From Myxococcales bacterium (GTDB taxonomy: Bacteria; Myxococcota_A; Bradymonadia; UBA7976; UBA1532), in NCBI GenBank assembly GCA_002731825.1, contig PCCS01000006.1, positions 1-63,792 of the forward strand: DNA of 63,792 nucleotides, in the 5' to 3' direction. Under the pieces are notes generated by a model. That model was not told where the DNA came from, searched no databases, and saw only the letters and a list, made by a program, of their open reading frames with translations. The position numbers were made by a program, and so were the translations under genes. Shown piece after piece: positions 35,555 to 44,693 of the stretch. Every line of letters begins with the position of its first letter. Within the stretch, counting starts at the first letter, position 1.

Positions 35555-36524
35555 AGCGATTGCTAATCTTTTCGGTGAGTTCAGGAACAATGTCGAACAG
35601 GTCAGCGACAATGCCATAATCTGCAACCTGAAAAATTGGGGCTTCCGGGTCTTTATTTATAGCGACGATGGTTTTCGAACCTTTCATGCCAGACAGGTGC
35701 TGAATCGCCCCACTGATGCCCACGGCGATATAGAGATTTGGCGCGACGACCTTGCCGGTCTGGCCAACCTGCCAATCGTTCGGGACCCATCCCTCATCAA
35801 CCACGGCCCGAGTTGCACCAAGAGCCCCACCTAAGTGGTCAGCTAAAGTCTCGAGGAGTTTGAAGTTCGTTGGCTCTTTCAAACCTCGTCCCCCAGCGAC
35901 AACAACATCAGCGTCCGTCAAAGCAGGTCGATCGGACTTCACTGAATCCAAACCCAAATATTCCATTCTCAGTGCGGCGGAATCGATATCGGCATTCAGT
36001 GTTTCAACTGCGCTTTGTCCTTGTCCGCCTGCGGCGGTGTCAAATCCGGTCGTCCGTACTGTGAGCACTGTGATGTCCGTGTTCACTTTGACCTGACCCA
36101 ATACCGAACCGGCCCACATTGGGCGGGTGTAGAGCAATTGACTAGCATCACCATTGATGGCGATGACATCGCTGGCCTGACCAGCACCCAATCGAGCAGC
36201 TAGGCGAGGTGTTGTGTCCTTTCCCTTCGCTGTTGCCGCAGCCAGAACATAGCTTGCACCGGATGCTTTCACAGCGACTTCAAAGCCTTGTGCATACGCA
36301 GGTGCCGTGTAACTGGCCAGTGCGTTCGACTCCACTTGGTATACTGTCGCAGCCCCGTATTGGGCCAGTTCAGCTGCCACGGCTCCAATGCCAGAACCGG
36401 CGATCGCAACATCAAATCCACCACCGACCTTAGCTACGATTTCTTTCGCAGCTTGAATGGCGTTCAATGACCCTCGGACCAGCTCTCCAGATTCATGTTC
36501 TGCGAGTACGATTACTTTACTCAT
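35553..36524 (-). CDS. etfA: Electron transfer flavoprotein subunit alpha
   Basis: The 323-residue FAD-binding subunit accepts electrons from acyl-CoA dehydrogenases and passes them to ETF:quinone oxidoreductase. The C-terminal FAD domain shows VVAGGRGLKEPTNF, GATRAVVDEGWVPNDWQVGQTGKVVAPNLYIAVGISGAIQH and the final VAINKDPEAPIFQVADYGIVADL. It starts at ATG 36524, 20 nt after etfB, and shares its transcript with the TetR-type regulator and etfB. The stop codon is part of the hairpin that separates it from the pqqD-like gene. Confidence 0.96.
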   Translation of the reverse strand: MSKVIVLAEHESGELVRGSLNAIQAAKEIVAKVGGGFDVAIAGSGIGAVAAELAQYGAATVYQVESNALASYTAPAYAQGFEVAVKASGASYVLAAATAKGKDTTPRLAARLGAGQASDVIAINGDASQLLYTRPMWAGSVLGQVKVNTDITVLTVRTTGFDTAAGGQGQSAVETLNADIDSAALRMEYLGLDSVKSDRPALTDADVVVAGGRGLKEPTNFKLLETLADHLGGALGATRAVVDEGWVPNDWQVGQTGKVVAPNLYIAVGISGAIQHLSGMKGSKTIVAINKDPEAPIFQVADYGIVADLFDIVPELTEKISNR

Positions 36525-36544
36525 GTGTCGTGTCCTTTCAGGTC

Positions 36545-37303
36545 TTAGATGACCTTCGCCTCATTTGCGAGTTTATCCATCAATTCATCTACATCACCGA
36601 TGATAATGCCTGCTTGACGCTCGGGCGGCATTTCAAAACCGACCGTTTCCACCTTCAGTTGATCATCGATCTCCAAATCCTCAAGGTCGAAGACATCAAG
36701 GGGTTTTCTCTTGGCCTTCATGATCCCCGGTAGACTTGCATAGCGCGGTTCGTTCAAGCGCAAATCCGTCGTGATGACAGCAGGAAAGCTCAAACGAACG
36801 GTTTCTACACCGCCATCGACTTCACGCATGATATCTGCGCCATCGTAATCGTCATTTACAGTCACTTTGTAGGCGAATGTTGCCTGTGGCCATCCGAGAT
36901 ACTCGGCTAAAAGTTGTCCAACCTGATTGCTGTCTCCGTCGGTCGCTTGCTTCCCGAGAATAACAATATCTGGCTCCTCGTCCTGGCAGAGCTTGACCAA
37001 GATTCGTGCAACCAGATCAGAATCGAGTTCGTCTTCATCATGCTCGACCAAAATCCCTCTATCAGCGCCCATAGCAAGGCCTGTCCTGACTTCTTTAGTC
37101 GCTTCATCATCGCCTATGGCGACGACAATGATCTCGGGATCATCTGCATCTTCAGCAATCCGAAGGGCCTCCTCGATTGCGATTTCACAAAATGGGTTCA
37201 TTTTGAAGTCAACATTGTCGAGATCGAGTCCACTTCCATCCTTTTTCAGCGTGATCTTGCTGTAAGGATCCGTGACCCGTTTCGCTGTAACGAGAATTTT
37301 CAA
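36545..37303 (-). CDS. etfB: Electron transfer flavoprotein subunit beta
   Basis: The 252-residue partner of EtfA holds AMP and docks dehydrogenases. Family features: MKILVTAKRVTDPY at the N-terminus, NPFCEIAIEEALRI, the signature around ILGKQATDGDSNQVGQLLAEYLGWPQAT, and the recognition loop with LPGIMKAKRKPL. The start is TTG at 37303 with AGGAG 6 nt upstream. It begins 16 nt after the regulator gene and precedes etfA by 20 nt. The arrangement regulator-etfB-etfA points to fatty acid beta-oxidation. Confidence 0.96.
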   Translation of the reverse strand: MKILVTAKRVTDPYSKITLKKDGSGLDLDNVDFKMNPFCEIAIEEALRIAEDADDPEIIVVAIGDDEATKEVRTGLAMGADRGILVEHDEDELDSDLVARILVKLCQDEEPDIVILGKQATDGDSNQVGQLLAEYLGWPQATFAYKVTVNDDYDGADIMREVDGGVETVRLSFPAVITTDLRLNEPRYASLPGIMKAKRKPLDVFDLEDLEIDDQLKVETVGFEMPPERQAGIIIGDVDELMDKLANEAKVI

Positions 37304-37319
37304 AGGTCGCTCCTATGGT

Positions 37320-37967
37320 TTAAAGCTTTGCCTCGGGTCCAAGCCCAGAGACAAAGAGGTTAAATACTTGGTTCACTGCATCATTCAAAGAGCATGGCGC
37401 AGGGCGGTCCTCCCTGGCGCATGCTAACCACATTACGGTCAGTTCATCCAGAGCGCCAAATAAGGCTCTCCGATACAATTTAGGATCGATGTCCGCTCTA
37501 AAAGAGCCGTCTTTAATCCCATCGGTTAGAATGTCTTCGGCCACGCCTAAATACTCGTAGAATTTACGCGCCCGATATTCCCTCACAAATTTAGCCGATT
37601 GTCGCAGCTCGACGGCTAAAACATCCGCCAGCGCTTGGTCGCGCTGGACCAATTCCAGGTGCAGCTCGATAAAACGCTTCAATTGTCCGGATGGATTCAA
37701 TTCTTTTCTGAGTTCCGACTTGAGCATCGCCAGAATGGTATCCATGCGGTCTTCAAAAACGCTGATGAGCAGGTCGTCTTTGTTCTTGAAATAGAGGTAA
37801 ATCGTTCCACCTGCTACGCCTGCCGCTTCCGCAACATCGTTGACACGAGAGTTGAAAAAACCACGTTCGGAGAACACATGGACGGCGGCGTCAATTATCC
37901 GTCGACGCTTGTCTCCTTCTCGAGGTCTGACCAAAACAATTCCTTTTCTAAATGAATGTTCATTCAT
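37320..37967 (-). CDS. TetR-family (FadR-like) regulator
   Basis: The 215-residue repressor has an N-terminal helix-turn-helix (RRRIIDAAVHVFSERGFFNSRVNDVAEAAGVAGGTIYLYFKNKDDLL) and a C-terminal ligand domain. Its C-terminal part resembles FadR/YsiA-type regulators that sense long-chain acyl-CoA. It heads the operon with etfBA, as fadR does in Bacillus. An 8-bp inverted repeat overlaps its ATG. The start is uncertain: ATG 37967 has no ribosome-binding site and nearly coincides with the predicted transcript start. An in-frame TTG at 37934 has AAAGGA 7 nt upstream and would leave the operator in the 5' leader. Confidence 0.88.
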   Translation of the reverse strand: MNEHSFRKGIVLVRPREGDKRRRIIDAAVHVFSERGFFNSRVNDVAEAAGVAGGTIYLYFKNKDDLLISVFEDRMDTILAMLKSELRKELNPSGQLKRFIELHLELVQRDQALADVLAVELRQSAKFVREYRARKFYEYLGVAEDILTDGIKDGSFRADIDPKLYRRALFGALDELTVMWLACAREDRPAPCSLNDAVNQVFNLFVSGLGPEAKL

Positions 37968-37968
37968 T
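37951..37968. promoter_or_regulatory. FadR/TetR-type operator
   Basis: A perfect inverted repeat AATGAATG-TT-CATTCATT over the start of the regulator gene. It resembles the TGAATGA...TCATTCA sites of Bacillus-type FadR regulators (known family consensus, recalled). Position just downstream of the promoter fits autoregulation of the regulator-etfBA operon. Confidence 0.65.
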
Positions 37969-37980
37969 ATTGATCTATGT

Positions 37981-38009
37981 TCTTAATGAGGCAATCCTTT
38001 TAAGTCAAG
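37981..38009 (-). promoter_or_regulatory. Promoter of the regulator-etfBA operon
   Basis: On the minus strand TTGACT and TAAGAA are separated by 17 nt. The expected start of transcription is near 37974, directly next to the inverted-repeat operator at 37951-37968. Confidence 0.6.
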
Positions 38010-38125
38010 AATGAGTCTATTTTATTCTCTCTGATGATTTTTGATCATCGTAGCTAAAAGCTGATCTATATAGCGGTTTCAGACGATAGAGTCGATTGTC
38101 TGATAATGAGATAGAGACGACAAAC

Positions 38126-40165
38126 ATGGTGAGTTTCGATCATTTAAATGAACAGCAAAGGGCCGCCGTGTTCGCGACGGATGGACCCGTGCTGGTCCTG
38201 GCTGGCGCCGGGTCGGGTAAAACCCGCGTGATCACCTATCGGATCGCGTATTTGATATCCCAGGGCGTGAGCCCGAACGACATTCTTGCGCTGTCTTTCA
38301 CCAACAAGGCTGCGAAGGAAATGCGCGAACGTGTTGTTGAATTAATCGGATCAGCAGCGAAAACAACTCATCTAAGTACCTTTCACGCATTGGGCTTACG
38401 CTTCCTGAGAGAGGAATATAAATCGGCGGGACTCAGCGAAAAATTCACAATCCTCGATGAAGGTGATCAGCTCGCAGCTGTCGTTGACCTAATGAGGGAT
38501 ATTGGCTACGACACCGACGAATTCGACCCAAAGCTGATCCATGGGCTTCTCAGCCACTATAAAAGTCGTCTCGAAAGACCCGATGCGAGACGAGGTGGAC
38601 TTGAAGGTGCCGTCGCTCAAATTGCGCCACTATATGGCCGTCGATTACGCGCATTAAATGCTGTTGATTTCGATGATTTAATCGCACTTCCTGTTTGGTT
38701 GCTGGAGACCGACGAAGAGATCGGGTATCGCTGGAGCGGTCGTTTTAAGTACATGATGGTCGACGAATATCAGGATACAAACTTAGCTCAACTTCGGCTT
38801 TTGAAGGCGCTGGCAAAACGACACCAAAACGTCTGTGCAGTCGGCGACGATGATCAGTCAATTTATGGTTGGCGTGGCGCTGAAGCGGGCAATATTCTTC
38901 GATTTGATGCTCATTTTAAAGGCGCTCAAACCATTGCTCTCACTCAAAACTATCGGTCGACAAATCGCATTCTACGGGCCGCCAACAAACTGATTCTAAA
39001 TAATTCAGAACGCCATGAAAAATCCCTGTGGAGTGAACTGGGTGAAGGTGAGTCGCTGCGTTACATGGAAGCGAAGGATGGTGATGAAGAAGCAAAATGG
39101 ATCGCGACTGATATTTTAAGTGCCAAGCGACACTATCAGGCTGACTGGAACGAGTTTTCGATTCTCTATCGAACCAATGCGCAAGCACGCGTCCTTGAAG
39201 ATGCCATAAGAAATCAAGACATCCCGTATAAGATCATCGGGGGGACCCGATTCTATGATCGAAAAGAGGTCCGAGATCTCGTTGCTTATCTCAGGTTTAT
39301 CAATAATCCGTGGGATGAAGTGGCCCTGAGACGCATTATTAACTTCCCATCGCGAGGGATTGGCGATCTAACGATACAACGCATCGCTGATGAATCGCGA
39401 AAGCGAGACGTCCCGTTTTTTCGCTTGATCGAAAAACCGTCAGATGTGCCAAATTTAAAGAATTCGACGCGAGAATTGTTATTGGGCTTTCATGGGCTCA
39501 TGAAAGGTTTTCGCGACCGTTTCAAACAGCTCGATGCCGATTTTGGAACCATTTGTAGAGACTTAATTGAAACCATTGATTTTAGGAATGCGTTTGGTCG
39601 AACCGAGAAAAATGTACGCCGACTGATGATTAGGTTGGATAACCTAGACGAAGTGGCATCAGCACTTGGAAGCTATCGAGAACAAAATCCAGAAAGCGGG
39701 CTCGAAGATTATCTCTCGATGCTGAGTTTAGATCGGAATAAGGACGAAGAAGAGGAGAGCGACGATGTCGTGTCTTTAATGACCTTACACAGCTCCAAAG
39801 GTCTTGAATTCAATCACGTCTATTTGGTTGGGTTTGAGGAAGGGTTTGTGCCGCACATTCGGCAAGCAGACACATCGTCGGGAACCACAGCACCGGTCGA
39901 TATCACCGAAGAGCGGCGACTCATTTACGTTGGGTTGACTCGCGCGCGGCGACGGCTGACCTTGACGGGATCGAAGACGCGATTAAAGTACGGCCGCATT
40001 TTAAACCGTAAACCGAGTCGTTTCCTCCACGAGATACCGAAGGAACTTTTCGACGGTGACCGTTCTGGAAAAATGCCTGAATTGACGGGTGCTGCACTTG
40101 AAAAACGTGCCCAAAATGCATTTGATGAGATGTTTAAAATCGTCGGCGGTGACGAGATCGTTTAA
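38126..40165 (+). CDS. Rep/PcrA-type superfamily 1 DNA helicase
   Basis: A 3'-5' helicase of about 679 residues. Helicase motifs in order: Q-motif LNEQQRAAV, Walker A GAGSGKT (27-33), Ia FTNKAAKEM, II VDEYQDTN (about 211), III GDDDQSIYGWRGA, IV QNYRS, V LMTLHSSKGLEF (about 551) and VI VGLTRARRRL (about 601). Length, the motif DDLIALPVWLL and the PSRFLHEIP ending resemble Rep more than the longer UvrD/PcrA. It probably removes protein roadblocks ahead of forks. I chose ATG 38126 because the conserved N-terminus begins there; the frame is open from a TTG at 38096. It is divergent from the etf operon. Confidence 0.92.
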   Translation: MVSFDHLNEQQRAAVFATDGPVLVLAGAGSGKTRVITYRIAYLISQGVSPNDILALSFTNKAAKEMRERVVELIGSAAKTTHLSTFHALGLRFLREEYKSAGLSEKFTILDEGDQLAAVVDLMRDIGYDTDEFDPKLIHGLLSHYKSRLERPDARRGGLEGAVAQIAPLYGRRLRALNAVDFDDLIALPVWLLETDEEIGYRWSGRFKYMMVDEYQDTNLAQLRLLKALAKRHQNVCAVGDDDQSIYGWRGAEAGNILRFDAHFKGAQTIALTQNYRSTNRILRAANKLILNNSERHEKSLWSELGEGESLRYMEAKDGDEEAKWIATDILSAKRHYQADWNEFSILYRTNAQARVLEDAIRNQDIPYKIIGGTRFYDRKEVRDLVAYLRFINNPWDEVALRRIINFPSRGIGDLTIQRIADESRKRDVPFFRLIEKPSDVPNLKNSTRELLLGFHGLMKGFRDRFKQLDADFGTICRDLIETIDFRNAFGRTEKNVRRLMIRLDNLDEVASALGSYREQNPESGLEDYLSMLSLDRNKDEEEESDDVVSLMTLHSSKGLEFNHVYLVGFEEGFVPHIRQADTSSGTTAPVDITEERRLIYVGLTRARRRLTLTGSKTRLKYGRILNRKPSRFLHEIPKELFDGDRSGKMPELTGAALEKRAQNAFDEMFKIVGGDEIV

Positions 40166-40298
40166 CACCAGTACACATTTCATCAGTCCCTATTGTTAAA
40201 TAAATGGCAGCGAAGTGTTCGGTTTTCTTTACGAACAGACCCGTCTGGACGCAAGATATGCACGGCGTGAAGAACTGAACGGCGTGAGCAGGAGCAAA

Positions 40299-42770
40299 AT
40301 GGCACAGCATACTCTGCTATTGGTAGACTCAGACACTCAGCATTCCCGAGTGATGGAAGTCTCGCTTAGAAAGTCTGGCTATCAGGTGATTATGGCCAGA
40401 GATGGTGCGGACGCACTCTCTAAGATAGACAATGCAAATCCTGATCTCATCATCAGCGATACTCGAATGCCCAATCTCTCGGGCATCGAGCTCTGTCAGC
40501 GGCTAAAATCAAACCAACATGCGTCGATTCCTTTTATCTTTTTGACGGCAGACAACAGCATCGAGACCAAGGTCAAAGGCCTGGAAGCTGGAGCCGACGA
40601 TTACCTAATTAGGCCGATTTATACCCGTGAACTTGCGGCTAGAGTGGCGCTCATTCTTGAAAGACGAACCCAGGAACAGCTGAAAAGTCCCTCGGAGCAG
40701 CAACACTACTTTGGTGATTTGGAAAAGATGGGCGTTGTCGATCTTTTACAAGCGATGGAAATGGGTCGTAAGAGCGGCACCCTCCAAATAAAGCGAGGCC
40801 CCGATCATGGCCCCGATCATGGGTCTCTGTGGTTCAGAGATGGGGTCCTATTAGACGCCAGCACCGGGGCCCTCCAGGGACCCGCAGCCGTATACAGACT
40901 GCTCACATGGGATAAAGGGCGCTTTGAAATCGATTTCACCCCCCCGAGGCGACCACCATCTGTGGGCAAGTCTGGGACAGAATTAATCGATGAAGGTATG
41001 GGACAAGTCGAAGCTTGGTCCGACATTTCGAAACAACTTCCGTCCTTAGATTCAGTACTGAGAGTTGATTACAATGAACTGGCCGAACGAATTGACGAGT
41101 TGCCTTCACAGGTGAACGAATTCATTCGTTTATTCGATGGTATTAGCACCATTAGAAACGCGATTTATATGTCGTCTATGGACGATCTGGTTGCGCTTGA
41201 GACGACCAGTCAACTCTACTTCGAAGGCCTGATCGCAGTCGCCGAACAAGGCCAGCGTGAGGAGACCAATCAACCGGTTCCTGAGTACCAAACATCAGCA
41301 CCGCCCTCGATTCAACCAAGCGTTGCGGATGCCCTTTTACAATCCGTAGAGGACCTGACCGGCCGACCTATTGCGTCTACACCTGAACCCGAGCAGGCAG
41401 TCGATCAACCGGCGTCTGGTGAAATGCAAACATCGACCGTCACTGGTCCGACCGCCCGGCTATCTAAGCGCCACGTTACAACGGAAACCGATGCGCCAAA
41501 AATTGAGGCCGCCCTCGAAGTACCAGAAGCAAAACCTGGGCGTTCCATAGACCCCTCGCAAGATCAACCAGACCCAGTGCCAACAATCGACCAAACCGCG
41601 CCCAATGAGCCGGCCACTGACACAGAGACTGTCGCCAACCAATTTGATGAATCAATACCAGAAGTCGAAAACAGCCTGCTGACAGATGATGCACCAAAAA
41701 TCCATCCAGCTGCGATCGACACTGGTCCTTCAGCATTTGGGGCCCAGCTGTTAGAGACGTCATCTCAAGGCTCAAAACACGTGACAGAGGCGTCTTCTCC
41801 TCCAGCGAATGATCCTCTATCTGGCGCCCAGTATGGCTTGAATAGTGAGCCTGCAGAAGACGTATTTCCAGAGTTTGAGTCTGGGGCCACCCTCTCGGAG
41901 GACGATGAGGACTCATTCTTTACATCGGACCTAGGCTTCAGCCCAACATCGACACCACCCCAAGACGATGGGTTTACGGATGATTTCGATGAAGATGAAG
42001 CCGAAGAGGCGACAGGGGTACCGCGCTTAGCCATTCTCTTTGCGGTTTTGATCGTCGTGGGCGGATGCGCTTTTGCTTTCTTACGAGACACGGTTGAGCC
42101 GCTTACCATCCCGAGAAACAGCCTCAATGCAAACTGGGTGAAAGACAAGCTGAAAACGGTTGCGGTAACAGGACCTATCGCGGCTATAGATGCCGGCTGG
42201 GGGATCCCATCAGAACCGGATGGCGGCGTGATTTTTGAACCCGTTCAAAAAGTCGTAGATGCAGGGGTCGCTGCAGTCCCCGACGCGGCAAAGGCACCAG
42301 TGGCAGAGAAACCCTCAGCAAAAGAGAGCAAGAAGCCGGCAGACTTGGAGAAAAAAGCATCTGAAAAAGTGCCACCGACTGAACCTGACTCATCGAAGCA
42401 GAAAAAAGCGAACGGACTCACTTTGGAGGCCGTCAAACTCCACAATAAGCGTAAATATAGCGCTGCGGCGAAGAAGTTTGAAGCCGCCCTAGCCCTATCA
42501 CCAAACTCTCGACCCACTCTGATCGGCTACACGAAGACCCTGCTGGAGTTAGGGCGACTGAAAACAGCGCTGACGTATGCAGAAAAGGCGGCTCGAATCG
42601 CGCCTAATAATTCAGAAATCTTCCTGATTCTGGGTAATGCTAGACAAGATCTCGGACAGAAGGCGAAGGCGATTAAAGCCTATGAGCGGTACCTTAAGCT
42701 GGCGCCATCTGGTAAGTATTCATCTGAATTAAGACAAGTAATCAAGGGCATGAAAGCAGCGCCCAATTAA
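40299..42770 (+). CDS. Response regulator-PATAN-TM-TPR chimera
   Basis: A protein of 823 residues. A receiver domain comes first (acidic D10/D12, phosphoacceptor D54 in ISDTRMP, T83), but the usual conserved Lys is Arg105 (YLIRP). Next is a PATAN/DUF4388 domain (about 145-225: MGVVDLLQAMEMGRKSGTLQI, FRDGVLLDASTG). Then come a long Pro/Glu/Asp-rich disordered segment, one membrane segment (about 577-597), an Ala/Lys/Glu-rich linker and C-terminal TPR repeats (about 705-820). So the phospho-input faces the cytoplasm and the TPRs the periplasm. ATG 40299 has AGGAG upstream; an upstream open frame from 40215 is ignored. A 12-nt tandem duplication encodes GPDHGPDH inside the PATAN domain. Confidence 0.8.
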   Translation: MAQHTLLLVDSDTQHSRVMEVSLRKSGYQVIMARDGADALSKIDNANPDLIISDTRMPNLSGIELCQRLKSNQHASIPFIFLTADNSIETKVKGLEAGADDYLIRPIYTRELAARVALILERRTQEQLKSPSEQQHYFGDLEKMGVVDLLQAMEMGRKSGTLQIKRGPDHGPDHGSLWFRDGVLLDASTGALQGPAAVYRLLTWDKGRFEIDFTPPRRPPSVGKSGTELIDEGMGQVEAWSDISKQLPSLDSVLRVDYNELAERIDELPSQVNEFIRLFDGISTIRNAIYMSSMDDLVALETTSQLYFEGLIAVAEQGQREETNQPVPEYQTSAPPSIQPSVADALLQSVEDLTGRPIASTPEPEQAVDQPASGEMQTSTVTGPTARLSKRHVTTETDAPKIEAALEVPEAKPGRSIDPSQDQPDPVPTIDQTAPNEPATDTETVANQFDESIPEVENSLLTDDAPKIHPAAIDTGPSAFGAQLLETSSQGSKHVTEASSPPANDPLSGAQYGLNSEPAEDVFPEFESGATLSEDDEDSFFTSDLGFSPTSTPPQDDGFTDDFDEDEAEEATGVPRLAILFAVLIVVGGCAFAFLRDTVEPLTIPRNSLNANWVKDKLKTVAVTGPIAAIDAGWGIPSEPDGGVIFEPVQKVVDAGVAAVPDAAKAPVAEKPSAKESKKPADLEKKASEKVPPTEPDSSKQKKANGLTLEAVKLHNKRKYSAAAKKFEAALALSPNSRPTLIGYTKTLLELGRLKTALTYAEKAARIAPNNSEIFLILGNARQDLGQKAKAIKAYERYLKLAPSGKYSSELRQVIKGMKAAPN

Positions 42771-42803
42771 AACGGGCCGATAAACTCAATTGGGGGTTTG
42801 ATA

Positions 42804-43856
42804 ATGGCATGCGTTCTAGCCATCGAAAGTAGCTGCGATGAAACGGCTGCATCGATTGTCTTAGATGGACACCTCGTCTTGAGTGATCCTGTTGCAACAC
42901 AAATCGATATTCATAAGAAGTACGGTGGCGTTGTACCCGAACTCGCCAGCAGAAATCATGTGGTCGATATCATCCCGGTCGTTGAGGAAGCCCTCGAAAA
43001 AGCAGCCTTAACATGGGCCGATCTCGATGCCATAGCCGTCACTCGAGGACCCGGTTTGGTCGGCGCTTTACTTGTAGGACTTCAGGTGGCGAAGTCCCTC
43101 GCTTATGCACATAATTTACCGTTGATCCCAGTCCATCATCTGGCGGGCCATCTGCACGCTGTATTTTTACATAATCCAGGCGAAATGAGACCTAAAGGAC
43201 CCAAATATCCCCACATCGCTTTGGCTGTGAGCGGCGGACACACTGCCCTCTATGAAGTTCATTCACCGAGTCATGTGATACAGCGCTCTAACACCCGCGA
43301 CGATGCGGCTGGCGAAGCGTTCGACAAAGTATCTAGAATGCTTGGATTGGGATATCCGGGCGGCCCGATTATCGAGCGCTTGGCCCGACAGGGCGATCCA
43401 AAAGCCTATCGGTTTTCCGTACCGATTTTCAAAGATGGAGCGCTGGACTTCAGCTTTAGCGGACTTAAGACAGCGGTTTTGACGGCCATTAAAAAATATG
43501 GACAGAGCGATGAAATACCACGTGGTCAAGACCAATTCGATCTGCTTGCGAGCTTCCAGGCCGCCGCTGTTAAACAACTCGTCCATAGAACAGTAAAAAT
43601 GGCGCGTTCTGCACAGGTTTCTGACGTTGTTCTATCGGGTGGAGTCGCCTGTAATGGTGCTCTGAGACAGACCATGTCATCGGCGCTCTCAGAGTATGAC
43701 ATCGACATGCATGCGCCACCTCCACGCTGGTGCACTGACAATGCGGCCATGATCGCGGGTGCGGCAAATCATGATGCGAAACGCCGAACTGGCAAGGGTC
43801 ATCACGCTGATGACAGACGCCTGAATGCCATCGGTGCATGGCGACTCGACCAATGA
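42804..43856 (+). CDS. tsaD: tRNA threonylcarbamoyladenosine transferase TsaD
   Basis: A universal ASKHA-fold protein of about 350 residues that transfers threonylcarbamoyl to A37 of ANN-decoding tRNAs with TsaB and TsaE. Features: VLAIESSCDETAAS, HHLAGHLHA (metal-binding histidines), VSGGHTALYEV, GEAFDKVSRMLGLGYPGGP and SGGVACNGALR. The start is ATG 42804, preceded by GGGGG; TTG 42798 is two codons upstream. Its 3' end overlaps the start of rsmA. The C-terminal end is slightly Arg-rich. Confidence 0.95.
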   Translation: MACVLAIESSCDETAASIVLDGHLVLSDPVATQIDIHKKYGGVVPELASRNHVVDIIPVVEEALEKAALTWADLDAIAVTRGPGLVGALLVGLQVAKSLAYAHNLPLIPVHHLAGHLHAVFLHNPGEMRPKGPKYPHIALAVSGGHTALYEVHSPSHVIQRSNTRDDAAGEAFDKVSRMLGLGYPGGPIIERLARQGDPKAYRFSVPIFKDGALDFSFSGLKTAVLTAIKKYGQSDEIPRGQDQFDLLASFQAAAVKQLVHRTVKMARSAQVSDVVLSGGVACNGALRQTMSSALSEYDIDMHAPPPRWCTDNAAMIAGAANHDAKRRTGKGHHADDRRLNAIGAWRLDQ

Positions 43857-44674
43857 ACTTTCATGACCCTCGCGCTGTTCTTCGGGCCCATGGGCTATGG
43901 ACTAAGAAAAAGTTTGGACAAAACTTTCTCATATCAGCTGAGGTTCCTCAGCGAATTGTTCAGGCCGGCGGCCTCTTGGAAAATGATGTCGTTTTCGAGA
44001 TTGGTGCAGGCTGCGGAACGCTGACTCGCGCATTGGCCCCCCATACAGGCCGCTTAATCGCATTGGAATATGACCGAGATCTGGTGCCTGTTGCCCGAGC
44101 CGAATTAGGGTGGGCAGACCATGTGGAAATCAGAGAGGGCAACGTCCTTGATGTAAATTGGTCATCCATTAAAGACGAGTTTGGACAGGCGCCTATCATT
44201 TATGGAAACCTACCCTACCATCTCAGCTCGAAAATTATTCTCGGGTTGATCGAAAATCCGGGTCAGTGGCGTAGGGCATGCTTCATGCTACAAACAGAGT
44301 TTGCCCAACGTCTCACTGCGACTGTGGGCACCCGAGCCAGCAGCTCACTGACCGCACAATGTGCCCTCTGGTCAGTCGCGTCCCACGCTTTTGATGTCCC
44401 AGCTCGTGCCTTTCACCCTGCTCCGAAAGTAGACTCCAGTGTCATCGTTATGGAGAGTTTGGCTGAGCCTGCCGTCGATGTAGGTGATCCCAAAGTATTT
44501 AAATCGGTCGTTCGAGCCTTATTCGGCCAGAGACGAAAGATGGTTCGAAAAGCATTGAAATCAATCTGTGCTGACGTCAATTCCCTCCTGTCAGAGACAG
44601 ATCTTGATGGCCAGCGACGAGGCGAGACGTTTACTCTCGATGAAATCGCACGCTTGAGTCGTTCATTGTCCTAA
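43853..44674 (+). CDS. rsmA: 16S rRNA dimethyladenosine transferase (KsgA)
   Basis: A 273-residue methyltransferase that dimethylates two adjacent adenines at the 3' end of 16S rRNA. Visible: KKKFGQNFL, motif I EIGAGCGTLTRAL, ALEYD, GNLPYHLSSKII (the NLPY motif) and PKVDSSVI. ATG 43853 overlaps the tsaD stop (ATGA) and gives the MNFHDPRAVLRAHGL opening typical of deltaproteobacterial homologues; ATG 43838 five codons earlier is also possible. Translationally coupled to tsaD. Confidence 0.95.
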   Translation: MNFHDPRAVLRAHGLWTKKKFGQNFLISAEVPQRIVQAGGLLENDVVFEIGAGCGTLTRALAPHTGRLIALEYDRDLVPVARAELGWADHVEIREGNVLDVNWSSIKDEFGQAPIIYGNLPYHLSSKIILGLIENPGQWRRACFMLQTEFAQRLTATVGTRASSSLTAQCALWSVASHAFDVPARAFHPAPKVDSSVIVMESLAEPAVDVGDPKVFKSVVRALFGQRRKMVRKALKSICADVNSLLSETDLDGQRRGETFTLDEIARLSRSLS

Positions 44675-44693
44675 ATAAGGCATGCTGTGGCAC

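Noticed and set aside
38096-38125. TTG start of the Rep-type helicase ten codons upstream
   Set aside because: The conserved N-terminus (FDHLNEQQRAAV) fits the ATG at 38126.
41460-42517. Antisense frames of 60-146 codons in the linker and TPR part of the response-regulator gene
   Set aside because: They lie opposite a Pro/Glu-rich coding region, with no starts or domains that stand out.
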